From Bacteroides mediterraneensis (lineage in GTDB: Bacteria > Bacteroidota > Bacteroidia > Bacteroidales > Bacteroidaceae), in assembly GCF_025993685.1 (NCBI RefSeq), contig NZ_DAJPEN010000001.1, forward strand, positions 2,666,001 through 2,730,000: 64,000 nt of DNA. The letters run 5' to 3'. Positions 42,475 to 50,921 of this stretch are shown in pieces (the first letter of the stretch is position 1; each line of letters starts with the position of its first letter). The notes below the pieces were generated by a model that saw nothing but the letters and a program-made list of their open reading frames with translations, ran no database searches and was not told where the DNA came from. The translations under genes and the position numbers were made by a program.

Positions 42475-45051
42475 TTAAAATTTAAGTGTGTAACTGAAGG
42501 ACGGTATGACAGGAAACACTCCGTGGGCTTTTCCCACAAACGTACCGTCCGGATTTTGCTGTACGGTGGCATAGAGCGGGTTCATCCGGCAATACGCATT
42601 ATACAGACTGACATTCCAGATGCGCTCGAAACCTCTTTTCGTGGTTTTGCGGAAATTTATTCCTACATCTAATCTGTGATAAGCCGGAAGGGAGACATTG
42701 TTGGGCATCTCGTACACCAGCATCTCTTCATTTGTTCTTTCCACTCCCGGTAGGACAGGAGCATCCACCTGTTGCGACGGAAGGGTAATACGGTTCCCGC
42801 TCCGATAGTTCCACGAGGCGTATGCATCGATCCGTTCATTGAACTTATGCGAGATATGCACGGAGAATTTATGCCGGTTGTCGAACTTGTCGGGATACCA
42901 TGCAGGATAGAAATCCGGGAAATACCGCTTGCTCCACGACAAGGTGTAGGAGGCATCGACCGAGGTCTTCCCATGGCTGTAACTGACATCGGTCTCCATC
43001 CCGTAGGCTTTTCCTTTTCCGGTTCTCACCTCGTTCTCCCACCGGTCTGCCGCCGGGTTAAGCATGCCACTGCTGCCGTCATATTCTATCAAGTTGTCCA
43101 TGGTCTTATAGAATCCCTCCAGACTCCACCGGATGCCATACGGCAGTTTGCCGTAGACTCCTGCGGCATATTGCTGCGATTTCATCGGCGTAATGCGCGC
43201 GGTGGAAGGCACCCAATAGTCGGTGGGCAGGTTCAGGTAAGTGGCCGAAAGCTGGTGCATGAACTGGCTCATCTCCGTGTACGAAACCTTCAGACTGGCC
43301 TTGTCGCACAGTCTAAGGTTAATTGCCGCACGCGGCTCTATCGAATGATATTTCGTACCCGATATGCCAAACAATGTGTAATGTATCCCTCCATTCAGCT
43401 TCACGCTTTTACCTACCGACAGGTCATCTTCTGCATAAAGCGTGAATTCATTGCTCCTGTACCGGCTGGAGATTTGGTCAGTCAGCGTATTTTGAGAAGC
43501 ATCGTCATACTTGGAATAATAATTCTGGGGCACAAAAAGATGGCGCATATAGTTGGAGCCGAAACGGATGTGATTCCAAACATTCGGACGAAAGTCAAAC
43601 TCCATCCGGTAGCCGAAATCATGGATGGTGGAACGATTGCGCTGCTCTTTCACAATGGCTCCCTTCGTTCCTTCAATATACCCCAACCGCTCTTCACTCA
43701 GGTAATTGAAGTTTGACTGATTACGGGTATAAACCCCTGTAACATTGGCAAATATCTTGTGCGAGAAAATATATTTCCAGTTGGCGGATGCAGTGAAGTT
43801 TCCCCACTGTAGAGTGAACTTGTCTACATTGGTCGGCTCCGGGTCAAACAGGTATTCTTTATGCCTGAACTTGAAAAGGTCATTTCCCGAATAAAGGCTG
43901 ATATCCGCACGGCTTTTTTCCGAAAAGATATGGGTTACCTTTGCATTGAGGTCATGAAACGCATACCGCAGATTCTGCTTGTTCCGACGACTGGAGTTTA
44001 TGATGGCGAGAGCCGGAGCCGTGAGCAAGTCCATCCACGTACGGCGCAGGGCCACATTGAACGAAGTACGGTTCTTCACAATCGGTCCTTCAAACTGTAT
44101 TCTTCCTTCCAGTAGTCCCAGCGTGAAACTGCCCCGGTACTCCTTCATGTTTCCGTCATTGGTACGTACATCGACCACCGAAGAAAGCCTTCCGCCGTAA
44201 CGGGCCGGGAAGCCACTCTTATAGAAATCGATATTCTTGATAATGTCTGTATTGAATGCAGAAAACAGTCCTCCGGCATGGTTCACCTGATACAAGGGAG
44301 TACCGTCCAGCAGAAACAGGTTTTCATCGTTGTTGCCGCCATGCACGTACAATCCGGAGATAAGTTCCGTCCCGCTGGCTACTCCCGAGAGACTTTGAAG
44401 TTTCTTCACGACATCGGGCGAACTCATAAAGTTGTTTCCGTTCACAAAATCCTTTGCCGTAAGCGACACCTTCCCTGTCTGGGTGGTGTATAAAGGAGAA
44501 TTCAAATCGGCGGTCACGACCACCTCCTCGATTTGGTAATCCGATTTCAGCCAAATATTTTTTGTTTTATTTCCCTTCAACGTAATCTCTTCCAGCAGTT
44601 CTCCGCTGCCGATGTGCGAGAATCGGATTTTGTGGGTTCCTTCACTCAAGGTCAGGCTGTAAAAACCGTGCTCGTTGGTCAGTGTTCCTGTATGGGAGGT
44701 GATGTCCCACACGGTGGCATTGATTACCGTCTCTCCGTTTTCCTGATAAACGTATCCGCTTAACGTATAGGAAGACTGTTTTTTAAGTATCACATACTCG
44801 CCGTTCACCTCCCATTGGATGCCTGTATGCTCGAACAGGGTGGAAAGGGCACTTTCCAAACCGGTCATATCAAGATGCTTACCGGCATAAGGAATGTCGA
44901 GTTTGATAGAAGCATCGTACACAAAGCTGACCGGATAGACTTGTTTCACCTGTTCCATCAGGTCTTCAATTGTGACCCGATGCTGTGCATACAGGGATAA
45001 GGCATTCATCAAAGAGGCCAGAAAAAATAAGGGTAGGATGCTTGTTTTCAT
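42475..45051 (-). CDS. TonB-dependent receptor with STN signalling domain
   Basis: The 858-aa protein has a signal peptide (about 1-22, ...LSLYAQ), then an STN domain (about 26-92, IEDLMEQVKQVYPVSFVYD), a CarboxypepD_reg domain (about 93-178, LSGYVYQENGETVINATV), a plug (about 180-310, VVVTADLNSPLYTTQTGKV, LYVHGGNNDENLFLLDGTPLYQ) and a barrel that ends in PSFSYTLKF. The STN domain tells the FecR anti-sigma factor that cargo has bound. Its ATG overlaps the FecR stop (ATGA). Confidence 0.92.
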   Translation of the reverse strand: MKTSILPLFFLASLMNALSLYAQHRVTIEDLMEQVKQVYPVSFVYDASIKLDIPYAGKHLDMTGLESALSTLFEHTGIQWEVNGEYVILKKQSSYTLSGYVYQENGETVINATVWDITSHTGTLTNEHGFYSLTLSEGTHKIRFSHIGSGELLEEITLKGNKTKNIWLKSDYQIEEVVVTADLNSPLYTTQTGKVSLTAKDFVNGNNFMSSPDVVKKLQSLSGVASGTELISGLYVHGGNNDENLFLLDGTPLYQVNHAGGLFSAFNTDIIKNIDFYKSGFPARYGGRLSSVVDVRTNDGNMKEYRGSFTLGLLEGRIQFEGPIVKNRTSFNVALRRTWMDLLTAPALAIINSSRRNKQNLRYAFHDLNAKVTHIFSEKSRADISLYSGNDLFKFRHKEYLFDPEPTNVDKFTLQWGNFTASANWKYIFSHKIFANVTGVYTRNQSNFNYLSEERLGYIEGTKGAIVKEQRNRSTIHDFGYRMEFDFRPNVWNHIRFGSNYMRHLFVPQNYYSKYDDASQNTLTDQISSRYRSNEFTLYAEDDLSVGKSVKLNGGIHYTLFGISGTKYHSIEPRAAINLRLCDKASLKVSYTEMSQFMHQLSATYLNLPTDYWVPSTARITPMKSQQYAAGVYGKLPYGIRWSLEGFYKTMDNLIEYDGSSGMLNPAADRWENEVRTGKGKAYGMETDVSYSHGKTSVDASYTLSWSKRYFPDFYPAWYPDKFDNRHKFSVHISHKFNERIDAYASWNYRSGNRITLPSQQVDAPVLPGVERTNEEMLVYEMPNNVSLPAYHRLDVGINFRKTTKRGFERIWNVSLYNAYCRMNPLYATVQQNPDGTFVGKAHGVFPVIPSFSYTLKF

Positions 45052-45869
45052 CTGCTTTTCTTTGTGATTTTTATATCCAGTGTCTTTTCAATCAACGTGA
45101 TGATTTCCTCCAGACTATCCGCCTTGAACTCGCCCGTTATTGTCCGGTAATGTGCCGACGAGTACAAGGGCGTGCCATAATAAAGGGAAAGTTCTTTGAG
45201 GACCTCCTCAATCGGAGTGTTCCGGTAAATGAATTTACCCGTTGCCCATGCCGACGGATTGGGAAAAGCCGGACGGCTCACCACCGGCATTTCGTCGCCA
45301 TGGGCCAGCATGCCGCACATGTCTTTCGTGAGGATAATCCCGTCTTTGCCGTATCGGGCCTTGAACACTACCTTACCGGATTTTACATACACCCGGGTAG
45401 CCGTGTCCTGTCTGGATTCGTCCACTTCAAACTCGGTACCCAGTACTTTCACCTGGGCATAGTTGCTCGTGGCCAGGAAAGGAGAATGTACATTCCTTCG
45501 AACGGAAAAATACACCTTCCCGGACAGGCTCACTGCCCGGCATTCTTTTCCGTATGTATCCGCATCGTATGCCACCGTGGCCCCTTGGGAAAGAATGAGC
45601 AGTGTACTGTCCGGCAGAAAATGCCGGGTCACTCCTGCCTCTGCCGTGATACACACGGTATGAGGTTTCTTTCCATCCCACAGGATATGATGCCCCACAA
45701 TACAAAGGAATATCGCCGCGGCTATACCCGAAAAATACATCCAGCGCCTGCCAGACGGATGGGATTGTCCCTCGCCCATCATTTTTCGCAAGGCCTTCTG
45801 GGTATCCAGTTTCCCGTATGTGTAATACCGAAGGACAAACTGGAGTTTTCTTTCTTCTTTATCTTTCAT
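45048..45869 (-). CDS. FecR-type anti-sigma factor
   Basis: The 273-aa inner membrane protein has an N-terminal cytosolic part (about 1-42), one membrane helix (about 44-64, YFSGIAAAIFLCIVGHHIL), and a periplasmic FecR domain (about 70-190, ITAEAGVTRHFLPDSTLLILSQ split; VSLSGKVYFSV; VKVLGTEFEVD). A DUF4974/STN-like end follows (about 200-270, FIYRNTPIEEVLKELSLYYG, LEEIITLIEKTLDIKI). It holds the ECF sigma factor until the receptor signals. It is coupled by ATGA to the receptor gene. Confidence 0.93.
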   Translation of the reverse strand: MKDKEERKLQFVLRYYTYGKLDTQKALRKMMGEGQSHPSGRRWMYFSGIAAAIFLCIVGHHILWDGKKPHTVCITAEAGVTRHFLPDSTLLILSQGATVAYDADTYGKECRAVSLSGKVYFSVRRNVHSPFLATSNYAQVKVLGTEFEVDESRQDTATRVYVKSGKVVFKARYGKDGIILTKDMCGMLAHGDEMPVVSRPAFPNPSAWATGKFIYRNTPIEEVLKELSLYYGTPLYSSAHYRTITGEFKADSLEEIITLIEKTLDIKITKKSR

Positions 45870-45933
45870 AAGGAAATGTGTTTTTAGCTAAGACTGAATG
45901 TCCGGCAGAAAATCCTATGCCGGAAACAAAAAA

Positions 45934-46446
45934 TTATCCGAAAAAGAACAGATATACCTTTTGCACTCCTGCTTTTACGGTTTTAATTGCCTTGCTCATC
46001 TGGTTCTTCACCGTATGGACAGAGATACCCATTCTGACGGCTATTTCCTCGTATTTCAACCCCTCCTTCTTGGCCAGCAGAAACACTTCCCTGCACTTTT
46101 CCGGCAAAGAGTCTATGGCCGTCCATATACGGGCCTCATCGTAAGCCCATTCTTCACATTCTTCGTCCGAAAGGATTTCTTCAAGGTCGGAGGACTGCAC
46201 GTTGCTGTCAATCAATGAATCTTTCTTCAAAATGTCTATGCATCGGTTCCTCACCATGGCATACAGGTACGATTTAAGGCCATTTGTATCCACTCCCCTG
46301 TCCTTCCGCCTCCACAGTTCCATGAAACAGTCCTGTACCGTATCTTCCGCATCATCAATATCTTTCAGGTAATGAAGTGCGAACAGACAAAGCGGACGGT
46401 AATATTGAAGGAAATGCTCTCTGAATATTTTTGTATTGATGTCCAT
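45934..46446 (-). CDS. ECF sigma factor (FecI-like)
   Basis: In this 170-aa sigma factor, region 2 is at about residues 8-80 (DIDDAEDTVQDCFMELWRR, LKSYLYAMVRNRCIDIL) and region 4 at about 110-165 (LPEKCREVFLLAKKEGLKYEEIA split by a turn, SVHTVKNQMSKAIK). It should guide RNA polymerase to the promoter of this locus. Start at 46446 (MDINTKIFREHF) is preferred over the frame that begins nine codons earlier, which adds residues not found in the family. It is the first gene of the leftward locus. Confidence 0.93.
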   Translation of the reverse strand: MDINTKIFREHFLQYYRPLCLFALHYLKDIDDAEDTVQDCFMELWRRKDRGVDTNGLKSYLYAMVRNRCIDILKKDSLIDSNVQSSDLEEILSDEECEEWAYDEARIWTAIDSLPEKCREVFLLAKKEGLKYEEIAVRMGISVHTVKNQMSKAIKTVKAGVQKVYLFFFG

Positions 46447-46537
46447 GTCCCAATGTAATTGATAGATTCGCATTTTTAGGAAAACTCAGAATCGAAAGTT
46501 TACCACTATGAAAGGACTCGTCTTTTATTATATTTAA

Positions 46538-46663
46538 ACACAAGGACATTCTTTTATACATTCTTTAAGTAACGATACGAGAAAGGTCTACAAACTGGGA
46601 GTAAACTTCAGCCATCGTACACGCAGCATCGAAAAATGGGTGACAGAAGAATTATATTCCTAA
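46538..46663 (+). pseudogene. 42-codon coding remnant without start
   Basis: On the plus strand a frame opened by TAA at 46535-46537 runs to TAA at 46661-46663. Its last half reads KVYKLGVNFSHRTRSIEKWV then TEELYS, with normal amino acid composition and codons unlike the surrounding AT-rich spacer. It has no ATG. It looks like the 3' end of a lost gene, perhaps a DNA-binding protein or recombinase, but no family is recognised. Confidence 0.35.
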
Positions 46664-46697
46664 AAATATACAAGTGGCCGGCAATTTAGCCAATGAA

Positions 46698-47810
46698 TCA
46701 GGGAATCTCCGGACAGGTGTATCGGACCAAAACCGGCTCGTAGTTTTCCGACTCCGTGATGCCGTAAAGGGTGCTGTCATCTTCCGTTACGGCGATGTTG
46801 ACAACAAAAGGGGTTAAATTCAATTTGCCACATAAGCATCCCTCCCAATCGAATACAAGCACCTCTTCACTGAAACTTATTCCTTTACCCGGACCTTTGA
46901 ACTGCTCAGGTGTTTCTCCCCGACTGATGGCGCGTAAATCACCTTTCGTATACCTGTTCAGAAGTATATATATGTATCGGGGCGTCACAGAAACCTTAAA
47001 TCCACACAATTGACGGTCGGGTGCACCCTCCGGGCTGACGCCGTCCGCCCCAGGATGGTACGACGGATATTGGTCAAGTATGATTTTCCGATTAACAATC
47101 CGGTTACCTTCCAAGTCAAAAATTTCGGCATACAATCCTTCGTCGCATCCATATATAAAGCGGTTTCTATGGGGATGTTTCTTCATGCGCGCCGAGGAGT
47201 TGTAAATCCACTGCTTGGTCATTAAAGGACCATCGAATCCGTCCTCAGGCAGAAAACCTTCTATGTCAGTCAGCTGTCCAGTGGTCAGGTGCAGTAACTT
47301 GAACCAATCTGGTTCCGTATTCTTAGGATTAGGAACGACACAAGCCGTAAGTAAAGTACTATCGTTAATGAATTCCGTTTTCATCAGCCACAGTGCATTG
47401 TTCTGCCTGAAAGCATGGATGGGTCGCGTGTCGTAGGTATCAAGATTAATGAGTTGTGCACCCATATCGTTGCTGCTGTAGAGCAACATATTTCGTGTGG
47501 GTTGGTGGTAGTATATCGAATTGGCCTCCATCAATTCATTCGGTCCCCCTCCACGCTTACCGTAGCGGTGAGAAAGGTGAGCACTGTCTCCCGTCAGTTC
47601 ATACGCCTCCACGAAGAACGATTCCTTGGAAGCTTCGATAAGAATTTCATTGGTATCCGCATGGATGACTACATAACCATTCTGTAACGAGTCGGCAGGT
47701 ATGACGGTTCCTTCAAGACGGAAAACGGGACTTACCACCTTGTCCTGTCGGGAACAAGACAAGACGATCCCCCCCACTAAAAGCATAATAAGGAGACCCA
47801 CGCGATTCAT
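46698..47810 (-). CDS. 6-bladed beta-propeller lipoprotein (TolB-like/BF3164-type)
   Basis: The 370-aa protein has a lipobox GIVLSC (Cys19) and repeats of beta-propeller blades: FFVEAYELTGDSAHLSHRYGKRGGGPNE, MLLYSSNDMGAQLINLDTY, FIYGCDEGLYAEIFDLEGN, GFKVSVTPRYIYILLNRY and VLVFDWEGCLCGKL. The GKRGGGPNE motif is typical for the Bacteroidetes 6-bladed group. The protein is probably periplasmic and binds a small ligand or protein. It has its own promoter element; about 250 nt separate it from the ECF gene. Start at 47810 chosen by the signal peptide. Confidence 0.8.
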   Translation of the reverse strand: MNRVGLLIMLLVGGIVLSCSRQDKVVSPVFRLEGTVIPADSLQNGYVVIHADTNEILIEASKESFFVEAYELTGDSAHLSHRYGKRGGGPNELMEANSIYYHQPTRNMLLYSSNDMGAQLINLDTYDTRPIHAFRQNNALWLMKTEFINDSTLLTACVVPNPKNTEPDWFKLLHLTTGQLTDIEGFLPEDGFDGPLMTKQWIYNSSARMKKHPHRNRFIYGCDEGLYAEIFDLEGNRIVNRKIILDQYPSYHPGADGVSPEGAPDRQLCGFKVSVTPRYIYILLNRYTKGDLRAISRGETPEQFKGPGKGISFSEEVLVFDWEGCLCGKLNLTPFVVNIAVTEDDSTLYGITESENYEPVLVRYTCPEIP

Positions 47811-47867
47811 ATCCACTAGATTTCTTCTCATAGTTTACCTCTTTCCAATCAGATTTATTTGGCCGAG

Positions 47868-47875
47868 TAAATATA
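47868..47875 (-). promoter_or_regulatory. -7 promoter element of the beta-propeller gene
   Basis: Reads TATATTTA on the minus strand (7 of 8 matches), with a TTTG about 17-18 nt further upstream as -33 element. Confidence 0.5.
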
Positions 47876-47953
47876 GATACTTTTTTTGAATCCAAAAATC
47901 GGTTGACAGAATTAAACGCCCCCACCTCTTTCTCTCCACCTCAAAGCACTTTC

Positions 47954-48045
47954 TATGTTTTCCTTGCGTGAAACCTACGTTTCCCGATGCGGAAACCTAC
48001 GTTTCGCGCAAGGAAAACATACGGTTCCGCACCGGAAAACGTAAA
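47954..48045. repeat. palindromic 21-22-bp repeat array upstream of uvrA
   Basis: Four units start at 47970, 47992, 48013 and 48035 (steps 22, 21, 22). Two are exact GAAACCTACGTTTC, itself an inverted repeat (GAAAC/GTTTC); the others are diverged GAAAACATACGGTTCC and GAAAACGTAAAAG. The first two are framed by a perfect 15-bp inverted repeat, TATGTTTTCCTTGCG (47954-47968) and CGCAAGGAAAACATA (48007-48021). The whole can fold into a large hairpin or cruciform about 30 bp before the uvrA promoter. Confidence 0.85.
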
Positions 48046-48073
48046 AGACTTCTTTCCGTACGGAAGTATTCGC

Positions 48074-48105
48074 TTTGATAATTCCAGCTATTTTTCGTAA
48101 CTTCG
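48074..48105 (+). promoter_or_regulatory. uvrA promoter
   Basis: TTTG at 48074-48077 and TAACTTCG at 48098-48105 (7 of 8 matches) are 20 nt apart, the ideal spacing for the Bacteroidetes housekeeping sigma factor. The start codon is 26 nt further. Confidence 0.7.
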
Positions 48106-48131
48106 CACGTTCATCTAACAAGAAGAGACAC

Positions 48132-50909
48132 ATGTCAGAAAATGATTTTATTACCATAAAGGGTGCCCGGGTGAATAACCTGAAAAACATCGACGTACGT
48201 ATCCCCCGCAACAAGCTGGTAGTCATTACCGGACTGTCCGGTTCGGGAAAGTCGTCGCTGGCATTCGACACGCTGTATGCCGAAGGGCAAAGACGTTATG
48301 TGGAAAGCCTGTCTGCCTACGCCCGCCAGTTTCTCGGACGTATGAGCAAACCGGAATGTGACTTTATCAAGGGTATCCCGCCGGCCATCGCCATCGAACA
48401 GAAGGTGACGAGCCGCAACCCGCGTTCTACCGTAGGCACATCGACCGAGATTTATGAGTACCTGCGCCTGCTTTTCGCACGGGTGGGAAAAACCTATTCG
48501 CCCGTGAGCGGACAACTGGTGAAGAAGGACAGCGTGGAAGACATCGTGAACTGCATGCTGTCGTATCCGAAGGGTACACGCTACACGGTGCTGACCCCCA
48601 TCCTTCCCCGCGACGGAAGAACCGTGGCGGAACAGCTGGACATGGACATGAAGCAGGGATTCACCCGACTGGAAGTGGACGGCGAAATGGTACGCATTGA
48701 GGACTATACTTACCACGAGAGCGACAAGGTGTATCTGCTGGTAGACCGTATGAGCTGCGACGACAGCAAGGATGCCATCAGCCGACTGACGGATTCTGCC
48801 GAAACGGCCATGTACGAAGGCGACGGCACGTGCATGCTCCGTTTTTACATGTCGGACGACACCCGCCTGCATGTGTTCAGCACAAAATTTGAGGCTGACG
48901 GCATCAAGTTTGAAGAACCGAACGACCAGATGTTCTCGTTCAACTCGCCGCTGGGAGCTTGTCCTACGTGCGAAGGCTTCGGCAAGATTATCGGTATCGA
49001 TGAACATCTGGTAATCCCCAACCGGGCACTGAGTGTGTACGACGGGGCCGTGCTCTGCTGGCGGGGCGAGAAAATGGGAGAATGGCTGAACGAGTTCCTG
49101 CGGGAAGCGCCGGCCCACGATTTCCCCATCTTCACACCGTACTATGAACTGACGCAGGAACAGAAGGATTACCTCTGGCACGGACCGAGAGAGAAGGTCT
49201 GCATCGACTCTTTCTTCAAGATGCTGGAGGAAAACCAATACAAGATACAGTATCGCGTGATGCTGGCCCGCTACCGGGGAAAAACGACCTGCCCCACTTG
49301 TCATGGCAGCCGACTGAAAAAGGAAGCCAGCTACGTGCGGGTAGGCGGAAAGAACATCTCGGAACTGGTGGAAATGCCGATTACCCAGTTGCAGGAGTTT
49401 TTCCGTACCTTGACCTTGGATGCCCACGACACTCTCGTGGCACAACGGTTGTTGAGTGAAATCAAGAACCGCCTGACCTTCCTGTCGGATGTGGGACTGG
49501 GCTACCTGACTCTGAACCGGTTGAGCAACTCGCTCTCCGGAGGGGAAAGCCAGCGAATCAACCTGGCTACCTCGCTGGGAAGCAGTCTGGTGGGCTCATT
49601 ATACATCCTCGACGAACCGAGCATCGGATTGCACAGCCGCGACACCACCCGCCTCATCAAGGTGCTGCGCCAGTTGCAACAGCTGGGCAACACGGTGGTA
49701 GTAGTGGAGCATGACGAAGAAATTATCCGTGCAGCCGATTACATCATCGACATCGGTCCGAAAGCCGGACGACTGGGCGGACAGGTGGTATATCAGGGCG
49801 ACATGAAAGACTTGCACAAAGGCAGCGACAGCTATACCGTGAAATACCTGCTGGGAGAAGAAACCATCGACCCACCTGCCAGCCACCGCCCGTGGAACAA
49901 CTACATCGAAATCAAGGGGGCCCGCGAGAACAACCTGAAAGGCATCGACGTACGCTTCCCGCTCAACGTGATGACGGTGGTGACGGGTGTCAGCGGTTCC
50001 GGAAAGAGTACGCTGGTGCGCGACATTTTCTACAAAGCCCTGAAGCGGGAATACAGTGAGTCGAGCGAACGTCCGGGCGAATTTGTCTCACTGGGCGGCG
50101 ACATCCATCAGGTGAACGACATTGAATTTGTAGACCAGAATCCGATTGGGAAATCTTCCCGAAGCAATCCGGTGACCTACGTCAAGGCGTACGATGAAAT
50201 CCGGAAACTGTTTGCCGACCAGCCGCTGGCCAAGCAAATGGGATACAGCGCAGGCTATTTCTCGTTCAACACGGAAGGCGGTCGCTGCGAAGAATGCAAG
50301 GGAGAAGGTACGGTGACGGTAGAAATGCAGTTCATGGCCGACTTGGTGCTGGAGTGCGAATCCTGCCACGGCAAACGCTTCAAGAACGACACACTGGAAG
50401 TGAAGTTCGAAGGAAAAAACATCTACGACGTACTGGAAATGACGGTCAACCAGGCCATCGAGTTCTTCACGGAACACAACCAGAAGAAGATTGTCAAGAA
50501 ACTGCGTCCGTTGCAGGATGTGGGGCTGGGCTACATCAAGCTGGGACAGTCCTCTTCTACCCTTTCCGGAGGAGAAAACCAACGCGTGAAACTGGCCTAC
50601 TTCCTCAGCATCGAAAAAGCACAGCCTACCATCTTCGTGTTCGACGAACCGACCACAGGTCTGCACTTCCACGACATCAAGAAACTGCTGGAGGCCTTCG
50701 ACGCCCTCATCAGCCGGGGACATACCCTGGTCATCATCGAGCACAACATGGATGTCATCAAGTGCGCCGACTATGTCATCGACCTCGGACCGGAAGGGGG
50801 AGACAAGGGAGGCAACCTGGTAGTGGCCGGTACGCCGGAAGAGGTGGCCCAATGTGCGGCTTCCTATACGGGGCAATACCTGGCCGAGAAACTCAATCCG
50901 CAATCTTAA
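48132..50909 (+). CDS. uvrA: UvrABC excinuclease subunit A
   Basis: The 925-aa damage-recognition ATPase of nucleotide excision repair has two ABC cassettes. Walker A GLSGSGKSS is at residues 34-42, with signatures LSGGESQR and LSGGENQR, and the second Walker A is GVSGSGKST. Zinc-binding CxxC pairs occur in CPTCEGFGK, CPTCHGSRL, CEECKGEGT and CESCHGKRF. It follows the family over its whole length. The ATG at 48132 is used since the promoter lies inside the longer frame. No LexA-type box was recognised. The kinase gene starts 12 nt after its stop, so the salvage pair may be co-transcribed. Confidence 0.98.
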   Translation: MSENDFITIKGARVNNLKNIDVRIPRNKLVVITGLSGSGKSSLAFDTLYAEGQRRYVESLSAYARQFLGRMSKPECDFIKGIPPAIAIEQKVTSRNPRSTVGTSTEIYEYLRLLFARVGKTYSPVSGQLVKKDSVEDIVNCMLSYPKGTRYTVLTPILPRDGRTVAEQLDMDMKQGFTRLEVDGEMVRIEDYTYHESDKVYLLVDRMSCDDSKDAISRLTDSAETAMYEGDGTCMLRFYMSDDTRLHVFSTKFEADGIKFEEPNDQMFSFNSPLGACPTCEGFGKIIGIDEHLVIPNRALSVYDGAVLCWRGEKMGEWLNEFLREAPAHDFPIFTPYYELTQEQKDYLWHGPREKVCIDSFFKMLEENQYKIQYRVMLARYRGKTTCPTCHGSRLKKEASYVRVGGKNISELVEMPITQLQEFFRTLTLDAHDTLVAQRLLSEIKNRLTFLSDVGLGYLTLNRLSNSLSGGESQRINLATSLGSSLVGSLYILDEPSIGLHSRDTTRLIKVLRQLQQLGNTVVVVEHDEEIIRAADYIIDIGPKAGRLGGQVVYQGDMKDLHKGSDSYTVKYLLGEETIDPPASHRPWNNYIEIKGARENNLKGIDVRFPLNVMTVVTGVSGSGKSTLVRDIFYKALKREYSESSERPGEFVSLGGDIHQVNDIEFVDQNPIGKSSRSNPVTYVKAYDEIRKLFADQPLAKQMGYSAGYFSFNTEGGRCEECKGEGTVTVEMQFMADLVLECESCHGKRFKNDTLEVKFEGKNIYDVLEMTVNQAIEFFTEHNQKKIVKKLRPLQDVGLGYIKLGQSSSTLSGGENQRVKLAYFLSIEKAQPTIFVFDEPTTGLHFHDIKKLLEAFDALISRGHTLVIIEHNMDVIKCADYVIDLGPEGGDKGGNLVVAGTPEEVAQCAASYTGQYLAEKLNPQS

Positions 50910-50921
50910 CGTATCAACTAC

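Noticed and set aside
47954..48045. CRISPR-like or phage attachment site
   Set aside because: Units are contiguous and palindromic, and no integrase or cas gene is nearby.
48135..49445. Open frame of 436 codons on the minus strand
   Set aside because: Antisense shadow of uvrA, rich in His, Val and Phe; uvrA is certain here.
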